Assembly: GCF_028289625.1 (NCBI RefSeq) | Contig: NZ_JANQOM010000008.1 | Coordinates: 1 to 54,923 of the forward strand | Reading direction: 5' to 3' | From: Winogradskyella sp. | GTDB taxonomy: Bacteria > Bacteroidota > Bacteroidia > Flavobacteriales > Flavobacteriaceae | DNA length: 54,923 nucleotides | In this document: piece after piece, positions 45,395-52,894 of the stretch | Layout of the letters: each line of letters starts with the position of its first letter | Position numbering within the stretch: position 1 is the stretch's first letter | The notes under the pieces: model-generated | The model's input: the letters and a program-made list of their open reading frames with translations, nothing else | Databases searched by the model: none | What the model was told of the DNA's origin: nothing | Made by a program: the position numbers and the translations under genes

Positions 45395-46258
45395 TTGGAA
45401 TTAAAGATTTTGAACTTTTATATCATCATCCCAGCACATAATGAAGCCACCTTTATTGGGCAAACACTGGAATCTTTGGTTGGGCAAACCTTGTTACCTA
45501 AACAACTTGTGGTTGTCAATGATAATTCTACTGATAATACCCAAAGTATTGTCGAAGATTACCAAGCCAGGTTTAATTGGATATCCTTGGTAAATACCAG
45601 TTCTTCAGAACAACATTTACCAGGATCTAAAATCATCAATGCATTTAATAAAGGCTTAGACATTTTAGATGATCAATATGATATCATTTGTAAGTTTGAT
45701 GCTGATCTTATTTTTCCAAAAAATTACCTAGAGCAAATCGCGGATCATTTTAAAACCAATCCAAAATTAGGTATGGCCGCCGGCTTTTGCTACATCAAAA
45801 AAAACGGTGTCTGGATTTTAGAAAACTTAACGCGTAAGGATCATATTCGAGGAGCTCTAAAGGCCTACCGAAAAGCTTGTTTTGAGCAAATCGGACAATT
45901 AAAACCTTCGATGGGTTGGGATACGGTTGATGAACTCTTGGCAAAATACCATGGTTGGGAGATTTTAACGGATGAGTCACTACATGTTAATCACCTTAAA
46001 CCTACCAGTGAATCCTATAACAAAGCTTCAAAATATTTACAGGGAGAAGCCATGTACAAAATGCGCTATGGCTTTTGGATTACATTGCTATCGGCTTTAA
46101 AACTAGCCTATAAAAAACGAAGTCTTCATCTATTTAGAGATTATATAAAAGGCTATTTTAAGGCCAAATCCAATAATGTTGAATTCTTGGTTTCTAAAGA
46201 AGAGGGACAATTTATAAGACAACTGCGTTGGAATGGAATCTTTAATAAACTGAAATAA
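45395..46258 (+). CDS. Glycosyltransferase family 2 protein
   Basis: A 287-residue GT-A fold transferase. YIIIPAHNEATFIGQTLESL is the nucleotide-binding start, VVVNDNSTDNTQSIV follows, and FDADL supplies the DxD metal motif. No transmembrane helix is obvious. There is no ATG before residue 60 in frame, so the start must be the TTG at 45395, consistent with the promoter position. GT2 enzymes use NDP-sugars to build surface glycans or glycolipids; with the KAS III and methyltransferase genes it could take part in a glycolipid route. Acceptor unknown. Confidence 0.85.
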   Translation: MELKILNFYIIIPAHNEATFIGQTLESLVGQTLLPKQLVVVNDNSTDNTQSIVEDYQARFNWISLVNTSSSEQHLPGSKIINAFNKGLDILDDQYDIICKFDADLIFPKNYLEQIADHFKTNPKLGMAAGFCYIKKNGVWILENLTRKDHIRGALKAYRKACFEQIGQLKPSMGWDTVDELLAKYHGWEILTDESLHVNHLKPTSESYNKASKYLQGEAMYKMRYGFWITLLSALKLAYKKRSLHLFRDYIKGYFKAKSNNVEFLVSKEEGQFIRQLRWNGIFNKLK

Positions 46259-46261
46259 AAC

Positions 46262-47056
46262 CTAATTCAATTCAGCAAGTAAGGCTCTGGCTTTTTCCGA
46301 ATTAAATAATCGGTCAACCACTATTTTATTTAAAACTTCCTTGGTCTCCTCTACTCTGTCCTGCTTTAGATACAAAAGGGCTTTATACCAATAGCCTTTT
46401 TTGGAATCCAACAGGTCACTGTTAATCAAGTCCTCAAAAGTTTTCTCAGCAGCACTGTATTCCCCTAATTCTATTTGAGAAATCCCTAAGTACAAAAAAA
46501 CATTACCTTCAAATTCAGAAGCGCCTAATTGCTCTTGAAAAATGATTAAGGCCTCTTTGTACTTTTTATCCTCAAACAACTGTTGGGCTTTAGGTAACTC
46601 ACCGCTGTCATGAGCTCTAGAAGCAAAAGAGGGCAAATCGTTAAGTTCAATATATTCGTTATATAATTCCTGACTTGAGGGGTTATGATTAAAGAAAAAT
46701 TGAACCCCTAGGAAAACTACAATAGAAGCTGCTGCCAGATAATAGTATATTGTTTTTGATTTTGTTTTTTTCTGATTGGAATTATTGAATCTGGTATTAA
46801 CTTCAGTCAGCGTTTTTTTTAAATTTTGTACATCTTCGCCCTCAAGAATTTCTTTATAGGCATCAATTTCTACTCCATCTACATTAGAAAAACTCCATCT
46901 ATCTTCATTCAACGCATCAAAAAGTTGCTTTTCTAGATTATATTGTTCCTTAAATACAGCATCTGACGCCAATCTATCCAAAAAAGCTTTTTGATCCGCC
47001 TCGGGAAGTGCACCTCTAAGGTATTTTTCTATTAATATGTCGTCTTCTATACTCAT
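46262..47056 (-). CDS. Membrane TPR protein, candidate anti-sigma factor
   Basis: A 264-residue protein. Residues 1-55 (DDILIEKYLRGALPEADQKA) resemble the N-terminal domain of Bacteroidetes anti-sigma factors, without the zinc ligands. A transmembrane helix lies near residues 104-122 (YYYLAAASIVVFLGVQFFF). The rest, in the periplasm, holds TPR-like repeats (KALIIFQEQLGASEFEGNVF; YLGISQIELGEYSAAEKTFE). Its start overlaps the sigma factor stop by 4 bases, so the two are translationally coupled. Sensing a periplasmic signal and releasing the sigma factor is inferred. Confidence 0.72.
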   Translation of the reverse strand: MSIEDDILIEKYLRGALPEADQKAFLDRLASDAVFKEQYNLEKQLFDALNEDRWSFSNVDGVEIDAYKEILEGEDVQNLKKTLTEVNTRFNNSNQKKTKSKTIYYYLAAASIVVFLGVQFFFNHNPSSQELYNEYIELNDLPSFASRAHDSGELPKAQQLFEDKKYKEALIIFQEQLGASEFEGNVFLYLGISQIELGEYSAAEKTFEDLINSDLLDSKKGYWYKALLYLKQDRVEETKEVLNKIVVDRLFNSEKARALLAELN

Positions 47057-47616
47057 ATATTGGTGAGTTCTCTATAACGAACATCCTTTCTAATCAATTC
47101 TTTCAATTTATTTTTGCACTTAAAAACACGTTGTCTCGCAACAGTTTCAGAATTATAATGCAATTTTTCTACGATTTTTGCATAGGATACTTTCTCAAAA
47201 AAAAGCTTAAGTATAACTCTACAATTATCAGAAATTTTATCTAAGCACTCTGTAAAGAGCTCCCAGCGTTTTTGTTCAACAATAGCTCTTGCAATATCCT
47301 CATCATCGTCCTTAAGTTCTACTATTGTCAAATTTGTTACCTCTTTCTTGGACTTATTCAACTCGCGGCGCCATAAATTTTTGCAAACCGTAAACAAATA
47401 GGCTTCAAAACTGGTATTAATGACAAATCTTTCTTTTTTATAACGCACCACTAATTGCAGTAATGCCTTTTGGAAAATATCTTCAGCATCCTCCTTTTGT
47501 CCATTATTATTTGCAATGAAGCTTAAGACTTTGCGAAACGACCCTTCATAAATATTCTTCACTACTGTCTCATTATTACTTATTAATCCTTCTAAAAAAA
47601 AACTTGGGTCGTTCAT
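47053..47616 (-). CDS. ECF-type RNA polymerase sigma factor
   Basis: A 187-residue sigma-70 factor (start ATG at 47616; a longer frame to 47658 adds a non-conserved extension). Region 2 is GQKEDAEDIFQKALLQLVVR and the following FEAYLFTVCKNLWRRELNK; region 4 is ISDNCRVILKLFFEKVSYAK then IVEKLHYNSETVARQRVFKC. It precedes its candidate anti-sigma gene with a 4-base overlap. It diverges from the lipoprotein-CHAT genes with only 84 bases between, so those genes are likely targets. Confidence 0.9.
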   Translation of the reverse strand: MNDPSFFLEGLISNNETVVKNIYEGSFRKVLSFIANNNGQKEDAEDIFQKALLQLVVRYKKERFVINTSFEAYLFTVCKNLWRRELNKSKKEVTNLTIVELKDDDEDIARAIVEQKRWELFTECLDKISDNCRVILKLFFEKVSYAKIVEKLHYNSETVARQRVFKCKNKLKELIRKDVRYRELTNI

Positions 47617-47700
47617 GTAAGTTAAATTTAATAGAAAAATGATTTTGATGGGTAACAAATATATATTTTTATGTACAAAATGGTAAAAACAATATTTATT

Positions 47701-48144
47701 ATGACAACAAAACCATTTAAGATTTTTAGCTTATTAGTTATCACTTTAGTACTAAGCTGTTCCGTTAACGAACTACAGGATAAGACTGACTTAGAAACCG
47801 ATGATTCTTATAACCTTACTGCAAAATCTATAAATACTTCTAATTTTATTAGTATTACTTTCCACGACTATGCATCTCAACAAGATATTGACGATGCAAT
47901 AAGTACCTTAAACCCAATAAATCACTTTACCTGTGCAAATAACCCAAACATTATTGTAATGCGATTTGATCAATTATTTCCTGTTAATGGGAATGGTCGC
48001 GGAAGTGGGTCTGGTTGTGGTTCTTGTAGCAGTGCGGACGGTAGTGGCGGATCAAGTAGCAATAACGATGAGGATCCAATTATAAAAAGTATCGGAAGTA
48101 TTATAAGTATTCAGAGCTATAGAGTAGGTATTTGGTGCAACTAA
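47701..48144 (+). CDS. Lipoprotein with possible inhibitor-I9-like fold and Gly/Ser/Cys insert
   Basis: A 147-residue lipoprotein: signal LVITLVLSC with lipidated Cys17 and start ATG at 47701 (a frame to 47671 is less likely). The mature part follows a beta-alpha-beta-alpha-beta layout (FISITFHDYAS, QQDIDDAISTLNP, NIIVMRFDQLF, IIKSIGSIISIQSYRV) like I9/fervidolysin-type peptidase inhibitor or prodomains. Between the third and fourth elements sits an insert of Gly/Ser with three Cys (NGRGSGSGCGSCSSADGSGG). It lies 10 bases before the CHAT gene, whose protease domain could be its partner. The fold is inferred from pattern only. Confidence 0.6.
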   Translation: MTTKPFKIFSLLVITLVLSCSVNELQDKTDLETDDSYNLTAKSINTSNFISITFHDYASQQDIDDAISTLNPINHFTCANNPNIIVMRFDQLFPVNGNGRGSGSGCGSCSSADGSGGSSSNNDEDPIIKSIGSIISIQSYRVGIWCN

Positions 48145-48154
48145 TTCTTAAGAA

Positions 48155-50833
48155 TTGAATTATTCGATAAAAGTATTCCTAACATTTTGCTTTATGTCTG
48201 TCTCTTTATTGAAACTTACAAGCCAGGTAAAGACTTCAGACATAAAGCTTTTTGATAGTATATCTTCTAAACTTTATAAAGAAAACAAATTTGATAGTCT
48301 TGCTAAATTCGCTCATGATAAATCCATTGAGTTTTACAAAAGAAAAGACTTTACTAGTGCTATTAAATATGCAGAAATAGAGGTTGCCATTGGACTTAGA
48401 AGCCTAGACAGTGTAGCATACAAAAACGCTTTATTTAATTTAGGACTATTTTATTTAAGAAATAAGAACTATTATCAATCCGTTGCTACGCATCAAAAAG
48501 TAATCGACAGTTTTGATATTGATAAAAAAACATTTCAGTCCTATTGTGAGCTGGGTCGTTTATATAGAAGATTAGGTGACTTTCACCAAGCTGTGTCTTA
48601 TTTTGAGAAAGGTATCTCAGAGCCAACGTATTTTGCAGAAAAAGAGCTAATAATTAATTATTCTAACCTCTTGGATGTCTACGATACTTACAATACCAAT
48701 ATTGATGGATTTTTAGAAAAGAAACTGAACCTTCTCAAAAAAGTAGACGCATTAATCAGGTCAATTAAACTTGATGATTTTAGGGTAACCAATAATGAGA
48801 TTAATTTCGGAAATTATTACAGCAATGAAGAAGTCTTAGATATTCAAAAAGCAAAATTTCATTTCGATAGAGCATTAGAAAGAGCTAAGAGTGTTAACGA
48901 TACTTCTAAAATGGCTTTAATTAATAACAATTTAGGTTATTTGTATAATTTAGCCAATAACGACAGTAGTCTATTGTATATAAAAAGAGGCATTAAATTA
49001 TCCCATCCTAATGACCCTATCCTAATAAAATTATACACAAATTTAAGCGAATATTACTACCGTAAGGATAATATTGACCTGGCTATTAAAGCCAATCATA
49101 AAGAATTATCCTTATTACTCCCTGAGTATTTAGACCTAAATGCCAAGTCAATGCCGAGTCTGGAGACTATCACTTTATCACAAGACAAAACCCATACCGT
49201 TTTCACATTGAAGAATAGAGCTTTATTCCTTGTTGAAAAATATAAATCTTCAAATCAAATAAAAGACATAAAGCTTGCAAAAGAAACTGTAATCTTAGCC
49301 GATCACTTAATTGACAATATCAAAAAGGAAAGTATTGCCATTAAAAATAAGTTATTCTGGCAACAAGAAGCTTCTCAAATTTACATGTTGGCTATAAGAG
49401 TCAGCTATATATTAAATGATATAGAAACGGCTTTCTATTTTATGGAAAAAAAGAAAGCGGTTTTGCTATTAGACAATTTAACCGAAAAGGAGCTACGCAA
49501 ACAGTTAAAAATACCTGATAGTGTATTGGAAAAAGAATTTATCATAAAACAATCTATTTCTGATATAGAAAACAAAATTTATTATTCCGACAAAACCAAA
49601 TTAGACTCTTTATCTAAAATTCTTAATTCGCTTAAAATTAAACATACTGAATTCTTAAAAAAGCTCAAAAATAAATACAGCGACTATTATGACTCTAAAG
49701 TAACCAATCAAATCATTAACCTAAAAAATGTTCAAGAGAATCTAGAGCATGATAACGTTATTTTAGAATATGTATTGGATAGTTCAGGTGGCTATCTAAT
49801 GACTATAAGCAGAAATAGTATCGGTTTTTTTAATTTTGGAGATACTGAAGAATTAACAAAAAAAATTAGTGAATTTAACAGCACCATATCACAGCCTTTT
49901 ACAACCACAGAGCAAAAGTCAAACTTTAATAAAATTGCCTATTCACTTTACAATGAACTTATACCTGTTTCTTTAGAAAATGCTAAAAAACTTATTATTA
50001 TTCCAGATTACAACTTACAAGTACTTTCTTTTGAAGCACTTAAAACCAGTGATAATGACAAAGATTATCTTATTAAAAGGCACGAAATATCATATGCATA
50101 TTCATTAACCTTTTCAAACAAAAATAGTAAAGCCAAAGAAAATTATAAATCAGACATTACTGCTTTTGCACCTGTGACTTTTAATAACGGTCTTGCCGAA
50201 CTGAATAATACAAGAAATGAAATATCAAAACTGAAACAACTATTAAACGGTGATTTCTATTTGAATGACCAAGCAAATAAAGATAATTTTTTAAACAATA
50301 TTTCCAACTCTCAAATTATCCATTTAGCTACACATGCCAACGCAAACGATTCTATTTCGCCATGGATAGCTTTACAAAATGAAAAAATTTATTTGAACGA
50401 ACTTTATAATATTCAAAGCAACGCTCAACTTGTCACATTGAGTGCTTGTAATACAGCTAGTGGTCAAATAAAAGAGGGAGAAGGTATATTTAGCTTAGCG
50501 AGGGGATTTTTTCATTCTGGTTCAAAAAGTGTTGCTAGTACATTATGGAATGTAAACGATAAATCCACATCTCTTATAATTGAAGAGTTTTATAAAAACC
50601 TAAACCAAGGTCAAACCAAATCTGAGGCGCTTAGAAACTCAAAACTCAGCTATTTAGAGAAAAATTCACTGAGTAACGCCTCACCTTATTACTGGGCTTC
50701 TTTTGTGTTGATAGGCGATACAAACACTGTTAGCCTTGATAACAGCTATTTCTTTTATTATTACCTAACCATTATCATCTTACTAATCATCATCACTTTA
50801 TACTTTACAAATAAAAAAAAGCGAGGCATTTAG
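48155..50833 (+). CDS. Secreted TPR-CHAT caspase-like protease
   Basis: An 892-residue protein starting at TTG 48155 (the next ATG, 48194, would cut the signal peptide). After the signal (VFLTFCFMSVSLLKLTSQ), residues about 40-330 contain TPR repeats and about 340-500 a helical region. The CHAT domain has a catalytic His727 in HLATHANA and Cys765 in LSACNTASG, followed by GEGIFSLARGFFHSGSKSVA. A C-terminal helix (YYYLTIIILLIIITLYF) and basic tail anchor it. The protease thus sits in the periplasm, tethered to the inner membrane. CHAT proteases are activated through TPR-bound signals in other systems; the target here is unknown. The 54-base gap to the next gene suggests one operon. Confidence 0.82.
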   Translation: MNYSIKVFLTFCFMSVSLLKLTSQVKTSDIKLFDSISSKLYKENKFDSLAKFAHDKSIEFYKRKDFTSAIKYAEIEVAIGLRSLDSVAYKNALFNLGLFYLRNKNYYQSVATHQKVIDSFDIDKKTFQSYCELGRLYRRLGDFHQAVSYFEKGISEPTYFAEKELIINYSNLLDVYDTYNTNIDGFLEKKLNLLKKVDALIRSIKLDDFRVTNNEINFGNYYSNEEVLDIQKAKFHFDRALERAKSVNDTSKMALINNNLGYLYNLANNDSSLLYIKRGIKLSHPNDPILIKLYTNLSEYYYRKDNIDLAIKANHKELSLLLPEYLDLNAKSMPSLETITLSQDKTHTVFTLKNRALFLVEKYKSSNQIKDIKLAKETVILADHLIDNIKKESIAIKNKLFWQQEASQIYMLAIRVSYILNDIETAFYFMEKKKAVLLLDNLTEKELRKQLKIPDSVLEKEFIIKQSISDIENKIYYSDKTKLDSLSKILNSLKIKHTEFLKKLKNKYSDYYDSKVTNQIINLKNVQENLEHDNVILEYVLDSSGGYLMTISRNSIGFFNFGDTEELTKKISEFNSTISQPFTTTEQKSNFNKIAYSLYNELIPVSLENAKKLIIIPDYNLQVLSFEALKTSDNDKDYLIKRHEISYAYSLTFSNKNSKAKENYKSDITAFAPVTFNNGLAELNNTRNEISKLKQLLNGDFYLNDQANKDNFLNNISNSQIIHLATHANANDSISPWIALQNEKIYLNELYNIQSNAQLVTLSACNTASGQIKEGEGIFSLARGFFHSGSKSVASTLWNVNDKSTSLIIEEFYKNLNQGQTKSEALRNSKLSYLEKNSLSNASPYYWASFVLIGDTNTVSLDNSYFFYYYLTIIILLIIITLYFTNKKKRGI

Positions 50834-50886
50834 GGTAACAATATTGAAATTCTGGAACATTAGAGAAAATAAAAGAATTCTCTACT

Positions 50887-52515
50887 ATGAAGGACGCATT
50901 AAGTTTTCTTATTCAGCAATTACTCAAAGCCCATAAAATATCAATAGATTTTGAAGAATTGGATTTTCAGATTCAAAGTCATCCTACTTATCCAAGCTTA
51001 CATGCTGTAACTGGCGTCTTAGATCATTTTAATATAGAAAATCTTGCTTTGGATGTACCTAATACGCTAAAAACTTTTCATCAGTTGCCAAATACATTTT
51101 TAGCCCAAATAGAAGTTAATTCTCTTAAACAATTGGTTGTTGTTACAAAAACTAAAAATGCTTGTAAAATAACCATCAGCGAAAAAGAAAGGAAAACCTT
51201 ATCCCAATCCGAGTTTTTAAATCAATTTACAGGGATTTTATTAGCTGTTGAAAAGGATAATACCGCCAAGTCAAAATCGAGTGAACCAACATTAAATCCA
51301 AATATAATTAAAGGCTTAACTGTTGGAGCTCTTTTAGTATTTGCCGTTATGTTGGCCCTATCGCAACCCAATATAATTGACCTTAGTTTTCTATGCTTAT
51401 CAATATTAGGAATTTACATCTCCATTAGTATTTTAAAGCAAGAACAAGGAGAAAGCAATATTCTAGGTAATGCGTTTTGCTCTAACCCAAGCGAAAAAAA
51501 GAGCTGTGATGCAATCCTTAAATCTAAAGCGTCCACAATATACAAGAACTTAAAGCTTAGTGATTTGAGCGTTATTTATTTTACAGGGCTTGCTCTGGCT
51601 ATCTCTTTTTTAACCTTGAGCAATAGAACCATCTTTATCCCTAAGCTCATAAGCTTAATAGCCCTGCCTATAACTATTTACTCAATTTACTTTCAATCTA
51701 TGGTAATGAAAAAGTGGTGCTTTTTATGTTTGAGTATCCTAGCGGTTATGTGGTGCCAAGCTTTTATCACAGCATTTAACTTTCAGTCCTCATATAGTAT
51801 TCAAGCCATATTGATAGCTATCCTAGCATTTTCTCTTACTGCGATACTTTGGTTAGTGGGTTCAAAACTTTTAAAAGATAATAAGGCACTTAAAAAAGTT
51901 AAGGTAAGTTATCATAAACTAAAGCGAAACTTTGAGCTACTTAGTGCAAAACTAGACACATCAAAAACAATCAACACTTATATAAAATTCACAGAGGAAA
52001 TAATTTTTGGAAATAATAATAGTAAGTTAAACATCGTATTTATAACCAACCCATTATGCGGACACTGTAAGCCTGTGCATAAAACCATTGAGCAGATATT
52101 AAACACTTATCCTAAATCAGCAAAACTGACGGTAAGATTTAATATCAATCCAACGAACCCTGGAAATACAGCAGTTAAAATTGCCCTAAGGCTTTTAGAA
52201 ATATATAATATCGAAGGCATTGAAACCTGTTTAGAGGCAATGCATGAAATCTATGGTGATTCTAAACCAGATGATTGGTTGGATGAATGGAATGAATGCT
52301 CAAGGCCAAAAATGTATTTACCAATTCTCGAAAATCAATATAATTGGTGCTCTCAACACAGCATCAATTTTACGCCTGAGATTCTAATTAGTGGTAAAGC
52401 TTATCCAAAAATGTTTGATCGCAACGACCTTATCTATTTTATAGAAAACCTAGAGGAACTATCAGAGATCAATAATCCAAATATACCTTTTGTAAACGCA
52501 AAAAATATACAATAA
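50887..52515 (+). CDS. C39-like/VKOR/thioredoxin fusion for disulfide formation
   Basis: A 542-residue membrane protein. Residues 1-125 resemble a C39-peptidase-like domain without catalytic Cys (SHPTYPSLHAVTGVLDHFNI), probably a binding module for leader peptides. Residues about 140-330 form a VKOR domain of about five helices, with the loop pair Cys198/Cys207 (FCSNPSEKKSC) and the CxxC Cys278-Cys281 in KKWCFLCLS. Residues about 365-540 are a thioredoxin-like domain with Cys391-Cys394 (PLCGHCKPVH). VKOR-Trx fusions oxidise exported proteins. Next to a Cys-containing precursor peptide and its C39 exporter it probably forms the peptide's disulfide. Confidence 0.85.
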   Translation: MKDALSFLIQQLLKAHKISIDFEELDFQIQSHPTYPSLHAVTGVLDHFNIENLALDVPNTLKTFHQLPNTFLAQIEVNSLKQLVVVTKTKNACKITISEKERKTLSQSEFLNQFTGILLAVEKDNTAKSKSSEPTLNPNIIKGLTVGALLVFAVMLALSQPNIIDLSFLCLSILGIYISISILKQEQGESNILGNAFCSNPSEKKSCDAILKSKASTIYKNLKLSDLSVIYFTGLALAISFLTLSNRTIFIPKLISLIALPITIYSIYFQSMVMKKWCFLCLSILAVMWCQAFITAFNFQSSYSIQAILIAILAFSLTAILWLVGSKLLKDNKALKKVKVSYHKLKRNFELLSAKLDTSKTINTYIKFTEEIIFGNNNSKLNIVFITNPLCGHCKPVHKTIEQILNTYPKSAKLTVRFNINPTNPGNTAVKIALRLLEIYNIEGIETCLEAMHEIYGDSKPDDWLDEWNECSRPKMYLPILENQYNWCSQHSINFTPEILISGKAYPKMFDRNDLIYFIENLEELSEINNPNIPFVNAKNIQ

Positions 52516-52538
52516 CAAGGCCCTAAAAAGGGCTTTGT
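52515..52538 (+). terminator. Terminator-like hairpin after the VKOR-Trx gene
   Basis: ACAAGGCCCT and AGGGCTTTGT pair over 10 bp (one G-T wobble) with an AAAA loop; the first base is the end of the stop codon. The following TATT is a weak T-tract, so it may be a partial terminator or attenuator. Confidence 0.65.
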
Positions 52539-52540
52539 AT

Positions 52541-52597
52541 TGAACAGTATTCTCTCGCGAAGAATAGACACAAAAAGTAAGTGTCTTTAACTGTTCA
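52541..52597 (+). ncRNA. Predicted three-way-junction RNA in the peptide gene leader
   Basis: TGAACAGT (52541-52548) pairs perfectly with ACTGTTCA (52590-52597). Inside lie two hairpins: ATTCT/AGAAT (52549-52553 and 52561-52565, loop CTCGCGA) and AGACAC/GTGTCT (52566-52571 and 52581-52586, loop AAAAAGTAA). The junction has 0, 0 and 3 unpaired bases. All 19 base pairs are Watson-Crick. It begins 2 bases after the upstream hairpin and ends 31 bases before the precursor peptide ATG, so it is a leader structure or separate small RNA. I know no named family that it fits. Confidence 0.6.
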
Positions 52598-52628
52598 CTG
52601 CAAATGTAATTTTTATAAATAATTTATT

Positions 52629-52817
52629 ATGAAAAATTTAAAAAATTTGGGAAATGTCCTAAGTGCAGCAGAAATGAAGAATATCAATGGCTCTTGGGGA
52701 GGCAACCCAACATGTATGGAACCTTATTATGTTAATCAATTTGGAAGATTTGCCCACCGAATCCATGGTGGTTGTGTCAATAATCCAAACGACTTTAGCT
52801 ATTTATGGAATTGGTAA
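52629..52817 (+). CDS. Precursor peptide with double-glycine-type leader
   Basis: A 62-residue peptide. The leader (MKNLKNLGNVLSAAEMKNIN) follows the LSxxEMKxIxG pattern of bacteriocin-type leaders, ending GSWGG. The core, about 37 residues, is NPTCMEPYYVNQFGRF then AHRIHGGCVNNPNDFSYLWNW: two Cys, aromatic-rich, with a conserved-looking HGG and a WNW end. Cleavage could be after GG of SWGG, or after the earlier NG. The two Cys can form one disulfide, fitting the VKOR-Trx protein upstream. The C39 exporter follows. Activity (bacteriocin, signal or other) is unknown. Confidence 0.75.
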   Translation: MKNLKNLGNVLSAAEMKNINGSWGGNPTCMEPYYVNQFGRFAHRIHGGCVNNPNDFSYLWNW

Positions 52818-52842
52818 AACCAATGCTATACTAGCTTAATTA

Positions 52843-52872
52843 TTGAGCCTCTACAATTAGAGGTTCAATTTT
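52843..52872 (+). terminator. Attenuator-type hairpin between peptide and exporter genes
   Basis: TTGAGCCTCTA and TAGAGGTTCAA form an 11-bp stem (one G-T wobble) with a CAAT loop, followed by TTTT. It lies just after the precursor gene. A leaky terminator here would give much more peptide mRNA than exporter mRNA, a common arrangement in peptide export loci. Confidence 0.75.
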
Positions 52873-52894
52873 AGAATTACATAACCTCTTATAC

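Noticed and set aside
48143..48156. 14-bp palindrome AATTCTTAAGAATT between the lipoprotein and CHAT genes
   Set aside because: Perfect but purely A/T-rich, overlapping the stop of one gene and the start of the next; no promoter nearby, so chance is likely.
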